NCBI GenBank assembly: GCA_964626595.1
Contig: CAZVFU010000107.1
Span: 1-6,674, forward strand
Direction of reading: 5' to 3'
Length of the DNA stretch: 6,674 nt
Origin: JAWLFI01 sp964626595
GTDB taxonomy: Bacteria; Bacteroidota; Bacteroidia; Chitinophagales; Saprospiraceae
Made by a program: the position numbers and the translations under genes. A model generated the notes under the pieces. The model was not told where the DNA came from, ran no database searches, and saw only the letters and a program-made list of their open reading frames with translations. Positions 6,396 through 6,674 of the stretch are shown here, piece by piece. Positions within the stretch are counted from its first letter, which is position 1. Each line of letters starts with the position of its first letter.

Positions 6396-6674
6396 GGTTT
6401 ATTTGGTTGTAAGATTTTTTGATGCTCTTTATTAGGGATTTCATCGCTTCGGTAAGTGGCCAAATTCTAAAAAGATGGAAAATAGGCAGGGGACCGCTTT
6501 TGGTATTGTTCGGCTTGGTATGTAGAGGAATGAGGGAAAACATACGCTACTATCCTCATCCTTTGCCCGACGAAGCACCTATGTCGCAGGCAAGTCCGCG
6601 CTCCCACGCGATATCTTTTCCTCCCACACCGTTCTGGACTTGCTCCGGGATCTCCTACTCGCATACCGTTTTTT
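6396..6674. other. Gene-free, structured right flank
   Basis: No credible gene. A 65-codon minus-strand frame (6467-6664) has no ribosome-binding site or recognisable domain and is dominated by Arg and Cys, as expected of translated hairpins. The stretch is AT-rich to about 6480 and then GC-richer. Small stems are visible: ATGAGG (6530-6535) with CCTCAT (6554-6559), and GCCCGAC (6565-6571) with GTCG-CA-GGC (6583-6591). The word GGGACCGCTT occurs at 6490-6499 and also in the preceding palindromic unit at 6355-6364. The segment may continue past the window end. Confidence 0.55.
6590..6643. repeat. 8-bp inverted repeat enclosing a tandem CTCCCAC motif
   Basis: GCAAGTCC (6590-6597) and GGACTTGC (6636-6643) are exact reverse complements 38 nt apart. 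Between them CTCCCAC occurs twice (6601-6607 and 6621-6627) with a 20-bp period, and CGCG (6597-6600) can pair with CGCG (6607-6610) around CTCCCA. It could be a recombination site, a protein-binding array or part of a structured RNA. I compared it with integron attC cores (GTTRRRY/RYYYAAC) and found no match. Confidence 0.5.

Noticed and set aside
6190..6435. 81-codon plus-strand frame overlapping the end of trmD
   Set aside because: It starts inside trmD in another frame and runs through the GC-rich palindromic unit; its sequence simply encodes the hairpins.
6590..6643. Integron attC site
   Set aside because: The inverted repeat is suggestive, but neither GTTRRRY nor RYYYAAC cores are present and no integrase or cassette gene is seen.
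6467..6664. 65-codon minus-strand frame at the right end
   Set aside because: No homology that I recognise, no start signals, and Arg/Cys-rich composition over repeats.
1..6674. CRISPR array, tRNA, rRNA or insertion sequence
   Set aside because: No regularly spaced repeats of array type, no cloverleaf with a T-arm, and no transposase-like frame were found on either strand by eye.

Overview
The window looks like a piece of a Bacteroidota (Bacteroidetes) chromosome. The clues are a leader peptide ending in the typical '...AQ', an outer-membrane-type helix-hairpin-helix protein of a kind frequent in that phylum, exact matches to the Bacteroidota -7 promoter element TAnnTTTG ahead of two genes, and mostly weak Shine-Dalgarno sequences. 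I cannot place it below phylum level with confidence; a marine or Saprospira/Lewinella-like lineage is only a guess.

Layout. Positions 1-439 hold no convincing gene but are full of inverted repeats plus one imperfect direct repeat. Positions 2527-440 (minus strand) encode a secreted helix-hairpin-helix protein with a probable C-terminal beta-barrel. A divergent intergenic region (2528-2682) holds a -7 motif for each direction and a perfect 7-bp inverted repeat. From 2683 to 6260 four plus-strand genes are packed together: cdaA (diadenylate cyclase), an M20 metallodipeptidase, a secreted FKBP-type peptidyl-prolyl isomerase, and trmD (tRNA m1G37 methyltransferase). The last three junctions are 51 nt, a 1-nt overlap (TAATG) and 3 nt, so the four are probably one operon. 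Positions 6261-6674 are again gene-free: a GC-rich palindromic unit resembling dispersed intergenic repeats of Bacteroidota, then a second segment of small stem-loops running off the window.

How the genes fit together. They do not form one pathway. CdaA makes the second messenger c-di-AMP at the inner membrane, the dipeptidase should recycle small peptides in the cytosol, the FKBP should fold proteins in the periplasm, and TrmD protects the reading frame during translation. This is a housekeeping cluster with co-transcribed but functionally separate genes. All four have their key catalytic or ligand-binding residues and look intact.

I found no CRISPR array, transposase, defence system or recognisable novel operon. 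The least explained parts are the two structured gene-free flanks, the hairpin in the divergent promoter region, and the conflict between the promoter and ribosome-binding signals at the cdaA start.
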